Source: Deltaproteobacteria bacterium RBG_13_61_14
GTDB taxonomy: Bacteria; RBG-13-61-14
Direction of reading: 5' to 3'
NCBI GenBank assembly: GCA_001797815.1
Contig: MGQK01000113.1
Coordinates: 1-21,410 of the forward strand
DNA: 21,410 bases
A program made the position numbers and the translations under genes. Within the stretch, counting starts at the first letter, position 1. Each line of letters starts with the position of its first letter. Shown piece after piece: positions 20,942-21,410 of the stretch. Below the pieces are notes generated by a model. That model searched no databases and was not told the DNA's origin. It was given only the letters and a program-made list of their open reading frames with translations.

Positions 20942-21410
20942 TTACTTCATCTCCTCGGTGACGATGTCCACCCAGTTCTTGCGGCCGTCGGCCTTGAGGT
21001 GCGGGGCGGACCAGGTCACCGGCGCTTTCACCAGCTCCTGGATTTTCGCCTCCAGCTTGGAGCCGCGCAAGTTGGGCTCATCGTCCCAGCGCACCGTGTG
21101 CCAGGTGAACCATTTCATGAAGAAATGCGACATATGGGTCAGGGGCACGTAAGCGATGAGCAGCGAGACCAGGACGATCTCGGCTCCCACCACAACGCTC
21201 CCCACCGGCGCCGCCAGGTCGAGCGAGAGCAGGCTTTGCAGGTAGCCGCGGGCCAGGGCAAAGTCGCGGTCCGCGGCCAGGCTCGCCAGCAAGGTCACGC
21301 CGAACGCCGCGAGAAAAATAGCGAGGTTGAAGAAATGCGCAGGAGAGGCGTAGTTGCGGAAATCGGGATTGGCGAGCCGGCGGTGGAGCAGCGCGGCCGC
21401 GCCCAGGAGG
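20942..21410 (-). CDS. Second DsrM-like membrane cytochrome b (partial)
   Basis: The reading frame stays open to the right edge, so only the C-terminal ~155 residues are present; the true start lies outside. A GTG at 21298 is internal, not the start. Two or more hydrophobic helices are visible, with AHFFNLAIFLAAFG and IVLVSLLIAYVPLTHMSHFF, the NarI-like gamma-subunit pattern whose histidines can ligate heme b. A soluble tail follows (WDDEPNLRG...). It ends one nucleotide before the dsrK-like gene. It would feed electrons from menaquinol to that subunit. Whether further genes of the cluster lie upstream cannot be seen. Confidence 0.85.
   Translation of the reverse strand, partial: LLGAAALLHRRLANPDFRNYASPAHFFNLAIFLAAFGVTLLASLAADRDFALARGYLQSLLSLDLAAPVGSVVVGAEIVLVSLLIAYVPLTHMSHFFMKWFTWHTVRWDDEPNLRGSKLEAKIQELVKAPVTWSAPHLKADGRKNWVDIVTEEMK

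Noticed and set aside
17657-20961. Long plus-strand frames (552 and 541 codons) opposite the FAD/rhodanese and DsrK-like genes
   Set aside because: Antisense shadows caused by GC-rich third positions; no recognisable motifs and low-complexity composition.

Overview
The window holds a nearly complete dissimilatory sulfite reductase (dsr) gene cluster from a GC-rich anaerobic bacterium that respires sulfate or sulfite. The reductive direction is indicated by DsrD (YWSSGSTT motif), by intact DsrAB cofactor cysteines, by DsrC with both C-terminal cysteines, and by a full DsrMKJOP membrane complex, with no dsrEFH or dsrL in view. A Desulfobacterota-type sulfate reducer is the most economical guess. 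The lineage cannot be fixed from this sequence alone.

Layout. Positions 1-681 are non-coding and unlike the rest: lower in GC and packed with short degenerate tandem arrays, most with a strict 7-nt period, plus hairpins and a multi-stem palindromic element. Next come accessory genes. A secreted beta-propeller-like protein of unknown function (minus strand) diverges from a PIG-L-family deacetylase. After it, on the plus strand, are a membrane PAS histidine kinase, a small cysteine-rich DUF3795-type protein and a BNR/sialidase-like protein. From about 6.3 kb to the right edge every gene is on the minus strand.

In transcription order (right to left) the minus-strand block reads: dsrM-like (cut by the window edge), dsrK-like, CoA-disulfide/persulfide reductase with a rhodanese domain, dsrD, dsrA, dsrB, dsrN, dsrC, a 2[4Fe-4S] ferredoxin, an RsbRD-domain protein, dsrM, dsrK, dsrJ, dsrO, dsrP, and a YkgJ-type cysteine-cluster protein. 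Start/stop overlaps run through dsrM-K-J-O, and gaps are short elsewhere, so much of the block is probably co-transcribed.

How the genes work together. DsrAB reduces sulfite and loads the sulfur on DsrC as a trisulfide, DsrD stimulates DsrAB, and DsrN is thought to amidate the siroheme. DsrMKJOP is thought to reduce the DsrC trisulfide with electrons from menaquinol and the periplasm. The second DsrMK pair and the NAD(P)H-dependent FAD/rhodanese enzyme suggest extra routes for electrons or sulfane sulfur next to DsrD. That enzyme's gene is bracketed by two near-identical palindromes, and dsrD lies upstream of dsrAB rather than downstream. The main points for follow-up are this reductase-plus-DsrMK module, the heptamer-period repeat mosaic, the hairpins around dsrC, and a CXXXCH heme site in DsrJ.
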